From contig NZ_AP022314.1 in assembly GCF_009936235.1 (NCBI RefSeq), forward strand, positions 2,480,001-2,544,000: DNA of 64,000 bases, written 5' to 3'. The translations under genes and the position numbers were made by a program. Below are positions 8,868-15,866 of this stretch, piece by piece. The stretch is from Mycobacterium xenopi (GTDB lineage Bacteria; Actinomycetota; Actinomycetes; Mycobacteriales; Mycobacteriaceae). Position 1 is the stretch's first letter, and each line of letters starts with the position of its first letter. The notes below the pieces were generated by a model that made no database searches, was not told the origin of the DNA, and worked only from the letters and a program-made list of their open reading frames with translations.

Positions 8868-8975
8868 CCGTTCCCATCATCGGCTCGTCGTCAACCCAGT
8901 GCCACAGATACTCATTGGTGGATTCGAGAAACCGGGACACGAAGCCATATCGGCAGCAAGCGAGTCGCCCGCCCG

Positions 8976-8999
8976 GTTATACCTAGTTATACTCAGCCT
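8976..8999 (+). promoter_or_regulatory. Leaderless mazEF6 promoter with 10-bp direct-repeat operator
   Basis: GTTATAC occurs at 8976-8982 and 8986-8992, exactly one helical turn apart (10-bp repeat). TATACT (8988-8993) is a good -10 element. Its spacing places transcription start at or within a base of the GTG start codon at 9000, so the mRNA should be leaderless. A ribbon-helix-helix antitoxin bound to the repeats would cover the -10, giving autorepression. Confidence 0.6.
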
Positions 9000-9248
9000 G
9001 TGAAGACAGCCATTTCTCTCCCCGACGAGACGTTCGATCGGGTTTCCCGGCGAGCGAGCGAGCTAGGCATGAGCCGGTCAGAGTTCTTCACCCGTGCTGC
9101 CCAGCGCTACCTGGACGAATTAGACGCCCAATCGCTGACCGGCCAGATCGACATGGCTCTGGAGAACCTTCATGACACCGACGAAGCGGAGGCCGCCGCT
9201 GTGACCGTCGGGCATCGCGTGTTAGACGCAGTGGATGATGAATGGTGA
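9000..9248 (+). CDS. mazE6: Antitoxin MazE6 (ribbon-helix-helix)
   Basis: An 82-aa protein. The N-terminal ISLPDETFDRVSRRASELGMSRSEF is a ribbon-helix-helix DNA-binding fold; the acidic C-terminus (DAVDDEW) is the type that blocks MazF. The sequence closely matches what I recall of M. tuberculosis MazE6 (Rv1991A), including the same start and the DDEW end. The GTG start sits right after the promoter, so translation is probably leaderless. Its end overlaps the mazF6 start by 7 nt, coupling the two. Role: neutralises MazF6 and represses the operon. Confidence 0.9.
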   Translation: MKTAISLPDETFDRVSRRASELGMSRSEFFTRAAQRYLDELDAQSLTGQIDMALENLHDTDEAEAAAVTVGHRVLDAVDDEW

Positions 9249-9586
9249 TCAGCCGCGGTGAGATTTACTGGGCGGACCTCGGACCGCCGTCCGGCAGCCG
9301 GCCCGCCAAGCGCCGTCCGGTTCTAGTAATCCAATCGGATCCGTATAACGCCAGTCGCCTTGCTACCACGCTCGCGGCAGTGATCACGTCCAACACGGCA
9401 TTAGCGACGATGCCGGGCAATGTTTTCTTGCCCGCGACCACAACGAGACTGCCACGTGATTCGGTCGTCAACGCCACGGCGCTCGTTACGCTGAACAAAA
9501 CCGACCTCACCGACCGAGTCGGAGAGGTGCCACCCAGCCTGATGCATGAAGTCGATAGAGGACTTCGCCGCGTGCTTGACCTTTGA
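9242..9586 (+). CDS. mazF6: mRNA/rRNA interferase toxin MazF6
   Basis: A 114-aa MazF/PemK-family ribonuclease. It has the N-terminal GEIYWADLGPPSGSRPAKRRPVLV signature with the Arg/Pro-rich loop, the conserved TSN motif (VITSNTA) and the LNKTDL region. M. tuberculosis MazF6 (Rv1991c) is reported to cut RNA at a UUCCU-type site, including 23S rRNA; near-identity of motifs suggests the same activity but this is not shown here. Translation overlaps mazE6. No frameshift or missing key residue is seen, so the pair looks functional. Confidence 0.9.
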   Translation: MVISRGEIYWADLGPPSGSRPAKRRPVLVIQSDPYNASRLATTLAAVITSNTALATMPGNVFLPATTTRLPRDSVVNATALVTLNKTDLTDRVGEVPPSLMHEVDRGLRRVLDL

Positions 9587-9853
9587 CCACCGGCACAACC
9601 ACGGCGGGCTTTGGCCGACTGTCCGGTGTCAAGCTAGCGGGCGTCCGTGTCCGTTCTCAGTTGACGTGACGCATCCGTGATGATCTGACCTGCAGTGTGC
9701 AGATGGAATGAGAATCTAGGCGTATGGGTTTCTCACTCGATGTGACGCAAATGCCCTTGATGCGGACTGGTTGTGGCCGCTCGGGCTGGTCGCAAGTGTT
9801 AGGCCCTTTTGGCCTGTTGCCGGTGCCGAATCGTGGGCAGTTACCATCGGCTG

Positions 9854-10212
9854 ATGCCGCCGAATCCGGTTGAGTTCAGCAGACGTTGGGCTGCCGCGTG
9901 GAATGCCCGCGATCTCGATGCGGTGCTCGCCTTCTTTCACGATGACGTCACATTCGCTTCGCCGTTCGCCGCGGAGGTGCTGCCGAAAGCGGCGGTGTGA
10001 TCTGCGGTAAGCACCAGTTGTGCAGGTACTGGACCATTGGCCTTGATCGTCTGCCCGACCTGCATTTCGACGTGGAAGCCGTCTATGTGGGCGTCGCGAC
10101 GATCGTCGTCAACTACCGAAACCAGCAAGGACGGCTTGTCAACGAAGTGTTGATTTTCGATGGTGACCTTATCAGCGAAGGCCACGGGACCTACCTGCAT
10201 CCGGAAAGCTAA
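9854..10212 (+). pseudogene. Frameshifted SnoaL/NTF2-like protein
   Basis: Starting at ATG 9854, the first frame reads as an NTF2-fold protein (FSRRWAAAWNARDLDAVLAF, then FHDDVTFASPFAAEVLP) and terminates at about 10000. Homology continues in the next frame (RYWTIGLDRLPDLHFDVEAV to the end, HGTYLHPES). Together they make one ~119-residue SnoaL-like domain. The lesion lies near 9980-9995. Proteins of this fold are usually small isomerases/hydrolases or ligand binders; substrate unknown. No neighbour explains its role. Confidence 0.7.
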
Positions 10213-10225
10213 CCGACACAGGCAG

Positions 10226-10465
10226 TCAGCTCAGTGAGCCGTTGGGCAACGGATGATCAGATCCGGCCAGGACAACCTTGTTCGTGTCGTCGTAGACACC
10301 GGTTACGAGCACTTCTGAGGTGATTCCGGCGACGTTCTTTGGCGCAAAGTTGCAGACGCACAGCACTTGACGGCCAGGTAGCGGATCACCCCTTGGCTGA
10401 ATGAGTGAGTTGAGACTATCCGGTGCGATCCTTAGGAATGCAGTGATCGGTGAGAGGAGCCGCAA
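10226..10465 (-). pseudogene. C-terminal remnant of a CsaA-type tRNA-binding domain protein
   Basis: The last ~55 codons (about 10226-10400) contain GRQVLCVCNFAPKNVAG, then SEVLVTGVYDD and HPLPNGSLS, the second half of the OB-fold tRNA-binding domain found in CsaA chaperones and at the ends of methionyl-tRNA synthetases. The first half of the domain is absent and the preceding residues do not match. It converges with the SnoaL remnant. A relic, not expected to fold. Confidence 0.6.
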
Positions 10466-10562
10466 TCGACGAAGTCAGACCTCCGCGGCCGGATTCGTAG
10501 AAGTCGAGGACAACTGAGGCCCGCAGACGAATGGTACCGCGGCTGTGCCCCATGATATTTCG

Positions 10563-10781
10563 TCACGGTGACGGATTGAGATGGGTCGGCGGGTGGGCGT
10601 CGCCGTTGTGCGCATCGATCAAGGTGTGATGCGTCGGACACAACAGCATCAAGTTCTCGTATTTATCGATGTCAGCGCTGGGATAGTCCGGGTCGTAGCG
10701 GGGCCCGTCCGGCCTGCCGGACCGGATATGGGCCTCCTCACCGACGACGACCGGGAATCCTCCACCGGTTCGCGCGTCCAC
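10563..10781 (-). pseudogene. Remnant of an HNH endonuclease-like protein
   Basis: The frame carries GEEAHIRSGRPDGPRYDP, then NLMLLCPTHHTLIDA. This matches the second and third parts of a His-Asn-His nuclease motif (EEAHI..., NL..LC..HH..ID). The upstream zinc-binding Cys region is missing and an in-frame stop precedes the GTG, so the gene is 5'-truncated. HNH domains of this subtype occur in mobile-element and defence nucleases; nothing nearby tells which. Confidence 0.5.
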
Positions 10782-10967
10782 TTCATTCGGCCGTCAAGGT
10801 TTGCCAGCACCCCGCGAAGGAACACACGCCGCCCTGCGAAGGTCATCGACTGTCAAGTCCATCGACGGCCGCCGACGAGATGCCCGCCGGAAGGCTAAGC
10901 CCAATACGTCACGTGACGCATTGGTGGATGTGCGATGTCCTGCGGGCGGCGGCGTCGGGGGCCGCCG

Positions 10968-11246
10968 TCAGCGGCGGTAGACATGCGCGCGGTGTTCAAT
11001 GCGGCCGATGAAGAGCACGTGGCCGTCGGTGAGTGCACGGAAGGTGACGCGGTAGTCACCGCGGCGCGCCACACGCCAGCCTTCGAACTCGAACCGCAGC
11101 GGTTTCGATAGCCGGTATGGGTCGATGGGCAATGTAACGGTGACGAATTCGACGATCGCCGCGGCGACTTTGTGTGGCAGCCGGTCGAGGGCGCGCACCG
11201 CCGATGGCGACAATTGGACGGACCACTGTGTGTGCGGTTCGGTCAC
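10968..11246 (-). CDS. RelE/ParE-superfamily toxin
   Basis: A 92-aa toxin of the RelE type. Visible features are the N-terminal helix with AVRALDRLPHKVAAAIVEF, the SKPLRFEFEGWRVARRGDYRVTFRA strand region and the C-terminal basic IEHRAHVYRR, the usual layout of ribosome-dependent mRNA endonucleases. Its ATG overlaps the antitoxin stop by 4 nt (ATGA), so translation is coupled. Closest in style to the mycobacterial RelBE1/RelFG systems, but I do not assign it to one. The frame is intact and probably functional. Confidence 0.85.
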   Translation of the reverse strand: MTEPHTQWSVQLSPSAVRALDRLPHKVAAAIVEFVTVTLPIDPYRLSKPLRFEFEGWRVARRGDYRVTFRALTDGHVLFIGRIEHRAHVYRR

Positions 11247-11512
11247 TTCAGGCCATAGCGCTGGCGAATCTCCTCGCCGCTGACGGTGTTGCCGGCCGCG
11301 TAGTCGGCGTCGGCCTGCTTGAGCTCCTCGGCGACGCCCGGGGTGCGCAGCGCGTGCAGGGTCTCGTTGAGCGATTCGAGGTCGTCGGCGGACATGATGA
11401 CCGCTGCGACCCGGCCGTGCCGGGTGATCTGAATGATTTCGTGGGTGGTGTCGGCTTCGTCGACGAGCGCGGAAAGCTTGTCTTTGGCCTCGGTCAGCGG
11501 GACCGTCTTCAT
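11243..11512 (-). CDS. RelB/Phd-type antitoxin
   Basis: An 89-aa antitoxin with the Phd/YefM-like DNA-binding N-terminus (VPLTEAKDKLSALVDEADTT, ITRHGRVAAVIMSADDLESL) and an acidic C-terminus ending EEIRQRYGLK that would wrap the toxin. First gene of the operon; the toxin follows with a 4-nt overlap. The start is immediately downstream of a -10 element with no room for a ribosome-binding site, indicating leaderless translation. Confidence 0.87.
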   Translation of the reverse strand: MKTVPLTEAKDKLSALVDEADTTHEIIQITRHGRVAAVIMSADDLESLNETLHALRTPGVAEELKQADADYAAGNTVSGEEIRQRYGLK

Positions 11513-11539
11513 AGGCTCAATATAGCCTGAAATATAGCC
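11513..11539 (-). promoter_or_regulatory. Leaderless promoter and operator of the relBE-type operon
   Basis: Read on the minus strand, GGCTATATT occurs twice with a 12-bp period (plus-strand AATATAGCC at 11519-11527 and 11531-11539). The proximal TATATT (11524-11519) lies 6 nt before the ATG, so transcription should start on the first codon. GGCT/AGCC around the -10 (11514-11527) forms a small palindrome. These repeats are a likely binding site for the antitoxin. A second, unrelated pair, GATAAGCTAC, follows at 11552 and 11563. Confidence 0.55.
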
Positions 11540-12250
11540 AATTGCTAGCCGGATAAGCTACCGATAAGCTACATTATGTCAAGTAGGCTAGCGCATATTG
11601 CATCGGATGAATCAAATCCTCCTTGCGGTCTGGTATGCCACTGTTTGTGCTCCACTTCCCGAAACAGGCCCCCGCATCGCCGAAGTCGGCCAGCGACTGG
11701 ACGCCAAAGTCGCTGATTTGCTGCGGCTGATGTCACTACCGGTGCCACCCGAACTGACGGCGGTCTCACCGGCGTCTCCGGCACCACAACGCCACGGCCT
11801 GCTGGCGCGCTCAGCAGTGATGATTCGGCGACATTGCGGATGCGCGCGAATGCGTAAGCAAATGGTGCAGCCCGCCACGTCGCCCCTGTTGAAGGATTTG
11901 TCGGAGGGTGCCGCGCTGGGCCGATTCATCCGCAAAGGCATCCGGACCAAGGCCGGCTGATCCGGCCCGTTTCGCGGGCAGTTTTACATGAGGCATGGAT
12001 CAGATTTCGCGGGCATATTGACGTGAGGCATTACGGTTTGGGTAAGTGCACGGCCCATCGTGGCCAACGATCACGGCCGGATGCTGCATCGCTTCGCGGC
12101 GCGAATGTGTCCACGCGCTTCATCGGTAGCAGCCTTGGCAACCCCCTGATTCTGGCCGTGACCAGCGGCCCGTCGACCGGGGGAAGCAAAGGGAATCAGT
12201 CCCTTCCCTTCCGTGCGCCGCGGTCCTTGCTCTCCGCTTCGGCGTTGCCG
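11540..12250. other. Non-coding or degraded stretch
   Basis: About 700 bp without a gene I can support. Frames up to 120 codons exist on both strands (for example 11598-11960 plus) but have no recognisable domain, weak starts and Arg/Pro-rich composition. The stretch holds the 35-bp-spaced direct repeats at 11971-12031, which resemble insertion-element ends, so it may be an old, heavily mutated mobile element. Confidence 0.4.
11971..12031 (+). repeat. Direct repeat, possible IS21-type element end
   Basis: TTCGCGGGCA followed 7-10 bases later by TGAGGCAT occurs at 11971-11996 and again at 12006-12031, 35 bp apart. The GGGCAG core recalls the end repeats at 21922-21973, which belong to an IS21 remnant. 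Confidence 0.4.
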
Positions 12251-12679
12251 CTAGGAGCAAGGATATTGTCCGTTGAGCAAACAATTCGTCGGTGGCGAGT
12301 AGGTGCCGGTCAGCACGCCTCTGAAACCACCTGTGGCTGAACCACGGGGTGCAATGATGCGATTCCAATTCGCGGGAGTGAGGACATAGTGCGTGCCAGA
12401 TTGGGTGATGGTGCTATTCCACGTGTGCGAGACGGATTCGCCCATCGGCAAATCGAATTCAAGCTTCCAATCGGTTAGCGGCACCGTGCTCAAGTTGGTG
12501 ATGGTGAAGCGTGCAATGAAACCGGTCTGCCACGTCGACGTCACCGACAACGTCGCCCTGGCCGCAGCCGCTTGAGCTATGGGGGTGATGCCTAGGCAGA
12601 GGATGGCAGCTATCAATGCCAATACCGTTGCACGACGAGTTGCGCGCCAGCAGTTCACGTCATTGCCCAGTCCGGCCAT
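12251..12679 (-). CDS. Secreted carbohydrate-binding module 2 protein (Rv1987-like)
   Basis: A 142-aa protein: signal peptide (residues 1-~35, hydrophobic VLALIAAILCLGITPIAQAAAA) followed by a single family-2 carbohydrate-binding module. Typical features are the surface Trp positions in TSTWQTGF, TDWKLEFDLP, SHTWN and ANWNR, with the GGFRG and C-terminal CLLNGQYPC Cys pair. It matches M. tuberculosis Rv1987 (annotated as possible chitinase, but only a binding module). No catalytic domain is present, so expect secreted cellulose/chitin binding. ATG 12679 is chosen by match to Rv1987; longer frames begin upstream. Confidence 0.88.
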   Translation of the reverse strand: MAGLGNDVNCWRATRRATVLALIAAILCLGITPIAQAAAARATLSVTSTWQTGFIARFTITNLSTVPLTDWKLEFDLPMGESVSHTWNSTITQSGTHYVLTPANWNRIIAPRGSATGGFRGVLTGTYSPPTNCLLNGQYPCS

Positions 12680-12963
12680 AGCAGCCGACACTAAAGCCAA
12701 CCAGGCGATATCGGCCCATTCCTCGCGGGTGGGCTGCAGGACCTTTGCTCAATTGAAACCGTCACGAAATTCGGGCGTCGGTCCGCTCGCCCGGGTCGGG
12801 CGCGGATCGTTCAGCCGCCAGCAAACGAGCAATCCCGTGCACTACGCCTAGAGTGGCATCCTCGGCGTGGCTGAGCTGGTCACGGACCCCGGGTAGCTGC
12901 TCGGCGACGCCCGATTATCCGAGTCTTGGGTCACGCAGAGCTTCCCAGCGTTACTCTGTGGCG

Positions 12964-13950
12964 ATGATCGCCGGGGAGAAGGCGCCCGACTTCACTCTTT
13001 ATGATCACACCGGTCGGCCTCGGACACTGTCGACGCTTCTTTCCAAAGGGCCGGTTGTGCTGTTCTTCTTCCCGATTGCGTCCTCACCGATCTGTACAGC
13101 CCAGGGCTGTCATTTTCGGGACCTGGGCAAAGAATTCGCTGCGGTGGGCGCCCAGCGGGTCGGCATCAGCACCGACACTGTCGACAGGCAGGCCCACTTC
13201 GCCCAACAGCGCTCGTTCGACTATCCCCTGCTCTCCGACGAGGAGGGTGTGGTATCCGAGCTGTTCGGGGTGCGCCGAGGCAGGTTCGCCAAGCTGCGGA
13301 GATCCGTCGCAGCCCGTCAGGCGGTTGGGCGTGGCCGGCACTCTCGACGCCGTGGTCTGCTGGCCCGGCTGCTGCCGGTCAGACGGGTCACATTCGTCAT
13401 CGACACCGACCGCACCATACTCAAGGTCGTCGCGAGCGAGGTGCGCGCATCGGCGCACGCCGACCAGGCCTTAAGGTTCTTGCAGAACCACTATGCGCCA
13501 CATCGTTCGCCACCTCTTGTAGAGACCGACACCGACGCGCATCAGCCGCCGGCGAGTAAGGGCGAACCGATCGACGACTGGTTCACAGAGCCGGAAACCG
13601 TGGACGAGCCGAGCCTAGCCCGGCCGTACACGCGGACGGCCGGTCGCACCTACTTTGATGGCAACCTGGCACTTGAGGCTCCAGTCGAAGCGCTCAGCAC
13701 CAGAGCCAACCCACCGCGCTGGCGGAGAAACGATGTGCGGGGCCAGATCCTGACGTATTGCGCGCATAGCCCCTCGGTCGCAGAGATCGCCGCTGGTCTG
13801 TCGTTGCCGCTCGGTGCGACGCGGTTCCTGGTCGACGACCTCGCGGCACAGGGTTATTTGCGGGTGCACACCTCCCTCGCCGACCCGATGACACTCGACG
13901 AACGACGCGAACTGATAAGAAGGACCCTGCGCGGCCTACGTGCACTCTGA
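12964..13950 (+). CDS. Fusion protein: peroxiredoxin (PrxQ/BCP type) with C-terminal DUF742 domain
   Basis: A 328-aa protein. Residues 1-~175 are a thioredoxin-fold peroxiredoxin: GEKAPDFTLYDHTG, then SSPICTAQGCHFRDL with peroxidatic Cys44 and a second Cys49 (the C-x4-C spacing of PrxQ), then VFVIDTDR-like strand TFVIDTDRTIL. After a basic insertion (~120-140) and an acidic linker, residues ~218-328 match DUF742: RPYTRTAGRT, ALEAPVEALS, then a winged-helix-like region (SPSVAEIAAGLSLPLGATRFLVDDLAAQGYL). DUF742 proteins normally are ~120-aa partners of roadblock/LC7 proteins and small GTPases in actinobacteria. The fusion is continuous with no stop. GTG at 12958 is an alternative start. Confidence 0.75.
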   Translation: MIAGEKAPDFTLYDHTGRPRTLSTLLSKGPVVLFFFPIASSPICTAQGCHFRDLGKEFAAVGAQRVGISTDTVDRQAHFAQQRSFDYPLLSDEEGVVSELFGVRRGRFAKLRRSVAARQAVGRGRHSRRRGLLARLLPVRRVTFVIDTDRTILKVVASEVRASAHADQALRFLQNHYAPHRSPPLVETDTDAHQPPASKGEPIDDWFTEPETVDEPSLARPYTRTAGRTYFDGNLALEAPVEALSTRANPPRWRRNDVRGQILTYCAHSPSVAEIAAGLSLPLGATRFLVDDLAAQGYLRVHTSLADPMTLDERRELIRRTLRGLRAL

Positions 13951-13985
13951 GGGTCCCAGCCGCGGTCACCTGGATGGGGGGCTCT

Positions 13986-14280
13986 TCAATTTTCGGTAAG
14001 TTCAACGCTCAGCCCGTTTCTCGGGTGCAGGGCGGCGAATCCGGTTGCGCGGATGCGCTGAGCGGGCATTCGCAACGAGGTTCTGGCTAGTAGGCGCGCG
14101 AGCATGACCATCAGCTCGGTCGCTGCCATGGCCGAGCCGATGCGACGGTGCGGCCCCCGCCAAACGGAAGGAACTCATGCGGGAGCGCTGCGACGCCGCA
14201 CATCGGCGAAGTGTTGAACCCTTGCCAGCGGGCATTTGCACACTCGCACTTCGGCAAGTCGATGGGCAGGGCACACTTGT
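13986..14280 (-). pseudogene. C-terminal remnant of a cytochrome P450
   Basis: One minus-strand frame ends LPHEFLPFGGG, the start of the P450 haem-binding loop. In the next frame homology continues as PHRRIGSAMAATELMVMLARLLA and ends SVELTEN with TGA at 13986-13988. A frameshift therefore falls at the loop (about 14150). The cysteine that should follow HRR (HRRCIG in intact P450s) is missing. Only about 90 of ~400 residues are present and the 5' side runs into the ATP-grasp gene. Non-functional. Confidence 0.7.
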
Positions 14281-14387
14281 CGAATGAACCTTCGTCGTTT
14301 CGTCGCCGGTGCGCTGACCGCAGCGCCCCTGCTCGCATCGCGGATCTTGCGCCGAATCCAGCCTTCGACGTCACCCGGGCTGACGTG

Positions 14388-15866
14388 ATGATGGCCGCCG
14401 CCGGGCCAGAGCGTCAGCCGCGCCGCCAGCTGAACGGACTGTCGGAGGTACGGGCGTTCTTTCACACCAACACCGTGCCGCTGTACTTCATCTCCCCGAC
14501 CCCGTTCAACCTGCTGGGCATCGATCGCTGGATACGAAACTTCTTCTACCTGACCTACTTTGACTCGTTCGAGGGCACACACTCGCGTGTGTTCGTGCCC
14601 CGTCGACGCGACCGCATTGATTTCGGGTCCATGGGCGATGTGTGCAACCACCTGCTGCGTGATCCCGAGACACTTGAGTTCATCGCAGGCCGGGGGCCTG
14701 GCGGCAAAGCTTGCTTCGTGATGATGGACGAGGAGACGCAGGCCCTCGCGCGCGAAGCCGGGCTGGAGGTCATGCACCCTCCCGTGGAGTTGCGGCATCG
14801 CTTGAGCTCCAAGCTCGTCATGACGCGCCTGGCCGACGAGGCGGGCGTGCAGAGCGTGCCCCACGTGATCGGGCGGGTCGGCTCCTACGACGAGCTGCGG
14901 GCGCTCGCGCACCAGGCCGGGCTGGGCGATGACCTTGTCGTCGTGGCTGCCTACGGCGACGCTGGAAGTGCGGTGTTCTTTGTGCGCGGTCAGCGCGACT
15001 GGGACGAACATGCCGGTGACCTGGCCGGGCAGGAAGTCAAAGTCATGAAGCGCATCCGCAATGTCGAGGTGTGCATCGAGGGCACCGTGACCCGCCACGG
15101 CACCGTGATCGGCCCCGCGATGACCAGCCTCGTCGGTTATCCGGAGCTGACTCCGCGCAAAGGCGGCTGGTGCGGCAACGACATCTGGCGCGAGGTGCTG
15201 CCGCCCGCACAGACCCACGCCGCGCGGCAAATGGTCGGCAAGCTGGGCGACATTCTGAGCCGCGAGGGATACCGCGGCTACTTCGAGGTGGACCTGCTGC
15301 ACGACCTGGACTCCGACGAGCTTTACCTCGGCGAGGTGAACCCGCGCCTGTCGGGCGCCAGCCCGATGACGAACCTGACCACCGAGGCCTACGCCGACAT
15401 GCCGCTGTTTCTCTTCCACCTGCTCGAGTACATGGACGTGGACTACGAACTCGACATCGACGCAATCAACGCGCGCTGGGAGCGCGGCTACGGCGAGGAC
15501 GAGGTATGGGGTCAGGTGATCCTCAGTGAGACCTCGCACGATGTCGAGATCTTCACTGCGACACCACGTACCGGCGTGTGGCGCATCGACGACGACGGGC
15601 GCGTCACCTTCGCGCGCCCCGCCAACGACTGGGCCACACTGCTCGACGGGTCCGAGGCCTTCTACATGCGTGTCGCCGCGCCGGGCGATTTACGTTGCGA
15701 GGGGGCACAACTCGGCGTGCTCGTCACCCGCGGGCACCTGCAGACCGACGACTACCAGCTCACTGAGCGTTGCCGGCGCTGGGTCAAGGGCATCAGGGCG
15801 AAGTTCGCCTCGACTCCCCTGGCCCCGGCCACGCCGATCGTCTCGCGGCTCGTTGCGCGAGCGTGA
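14388..15866 (+). CDS. ATP-grasp ligase (biotin-carboxylase-like)
   Basis: About 493 aa. The central and C-terminal parts show an ATP-grasp fold: a substrate-side N-terminal domain (PLYFISPTPFNLLGIDRW), the hinge and ATP-lid region (LSSKLVMTRLADEAGV, VVVAAYGDAGSAVFFV), a VKVMKRIRNVEVCIEG strand pair and the metal-binding EVDLL...LGEVNPRLSG motif, where Glu and Asn hold Mg-ATP. Enzymes of this class join a carboxylate to an amine. The last ~100 residues are a separate small domain. It overlaps the next gene by 4 nt. The start is uncertain: the frame is open upstream but that part overlaps P450 remnant DNA; ATG 14388 or 14391 is proposed. Confidence 0.75.
   Translation: MMAAAGPERQPRRQLNGLSEVRAFFHTNTVPLYFISPTPFNLLGIDRWIRNFFYLTYFDSFEGTHSRVFVPRRRDRIDFGSMGDVCNHLLRDPETLEFIAGRGPGGKACFVMMDEETQALAREAGLEVMHPPVELRHRLSSKLVMTRLADEAGVQSVPHVIGRVGSYDELRALAHQAGLGDDLVVVAAYGDAGSAVFFVRGQRDWDEHAGDLAGQEVKVMKRIRNVEVCIEGTVTRHGTVIGPAMTSLVGYPELTPRKGGWCGNDIWREVLPPAQTHAARQMVGKLGDILSREGYRGYFEVDLLHDLDSDELYLGEVNPRLSGASPMTNLTTEAYADMPLFLFHLLEYMDVDYELDIDAINARWERGYGEDEVWGQVILSETSHDVEIFTATPRTGVWRIDDDGRVTFARPANDWATLLDGSEAFYMRVAAPGDLRCEGAQLGVLVTRGHLQTDDYQLTERCRRWVKGIRAKFASTPLAPATPIVSRLVARA

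Larger units (their letters stand above)
5615..8893 (+). mobile_element. Decayed three-gene transposon (zinc-ribbon protein, DDE integrase-type transposase, TniB/ExeA-like ATPase)
   Basis: Boundaries are proposed from short terminal inverted repeats: TGACGAC at 5615-5621 and its inverse GTCGTCA at 8887-8893. Inside the ends are repeats: CTTGTTCG on the left at 5631, 5667 and 5685 (18- and 36-bp steps) and related inverted copies on the right near 8785-8800 and 8805-8820 (20-bp step). Multiple end repeats plus a transposase/ATPase gene pair are typical of Tn552/Tn5053/Tn7-related and Mu-like elements. Two of three genes are frameshifted, so it is probably immobile. No flanking duplication is visible, consistent with a later deletion on the right. 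Confidence 0.6.

Noticed and set aside
11598..11960. 120-codon plus-strand frame between relBE and the CBM2 gene
   Set aside because: No domain, competing frame of similar size on the other strand, and no good ribosome-binding site.
14175..15539. 454-codon minus-strand frame over the ATP-grasp gene
   Set aside because: His/Val/Gln-rich shadow, no start signal and no domain.
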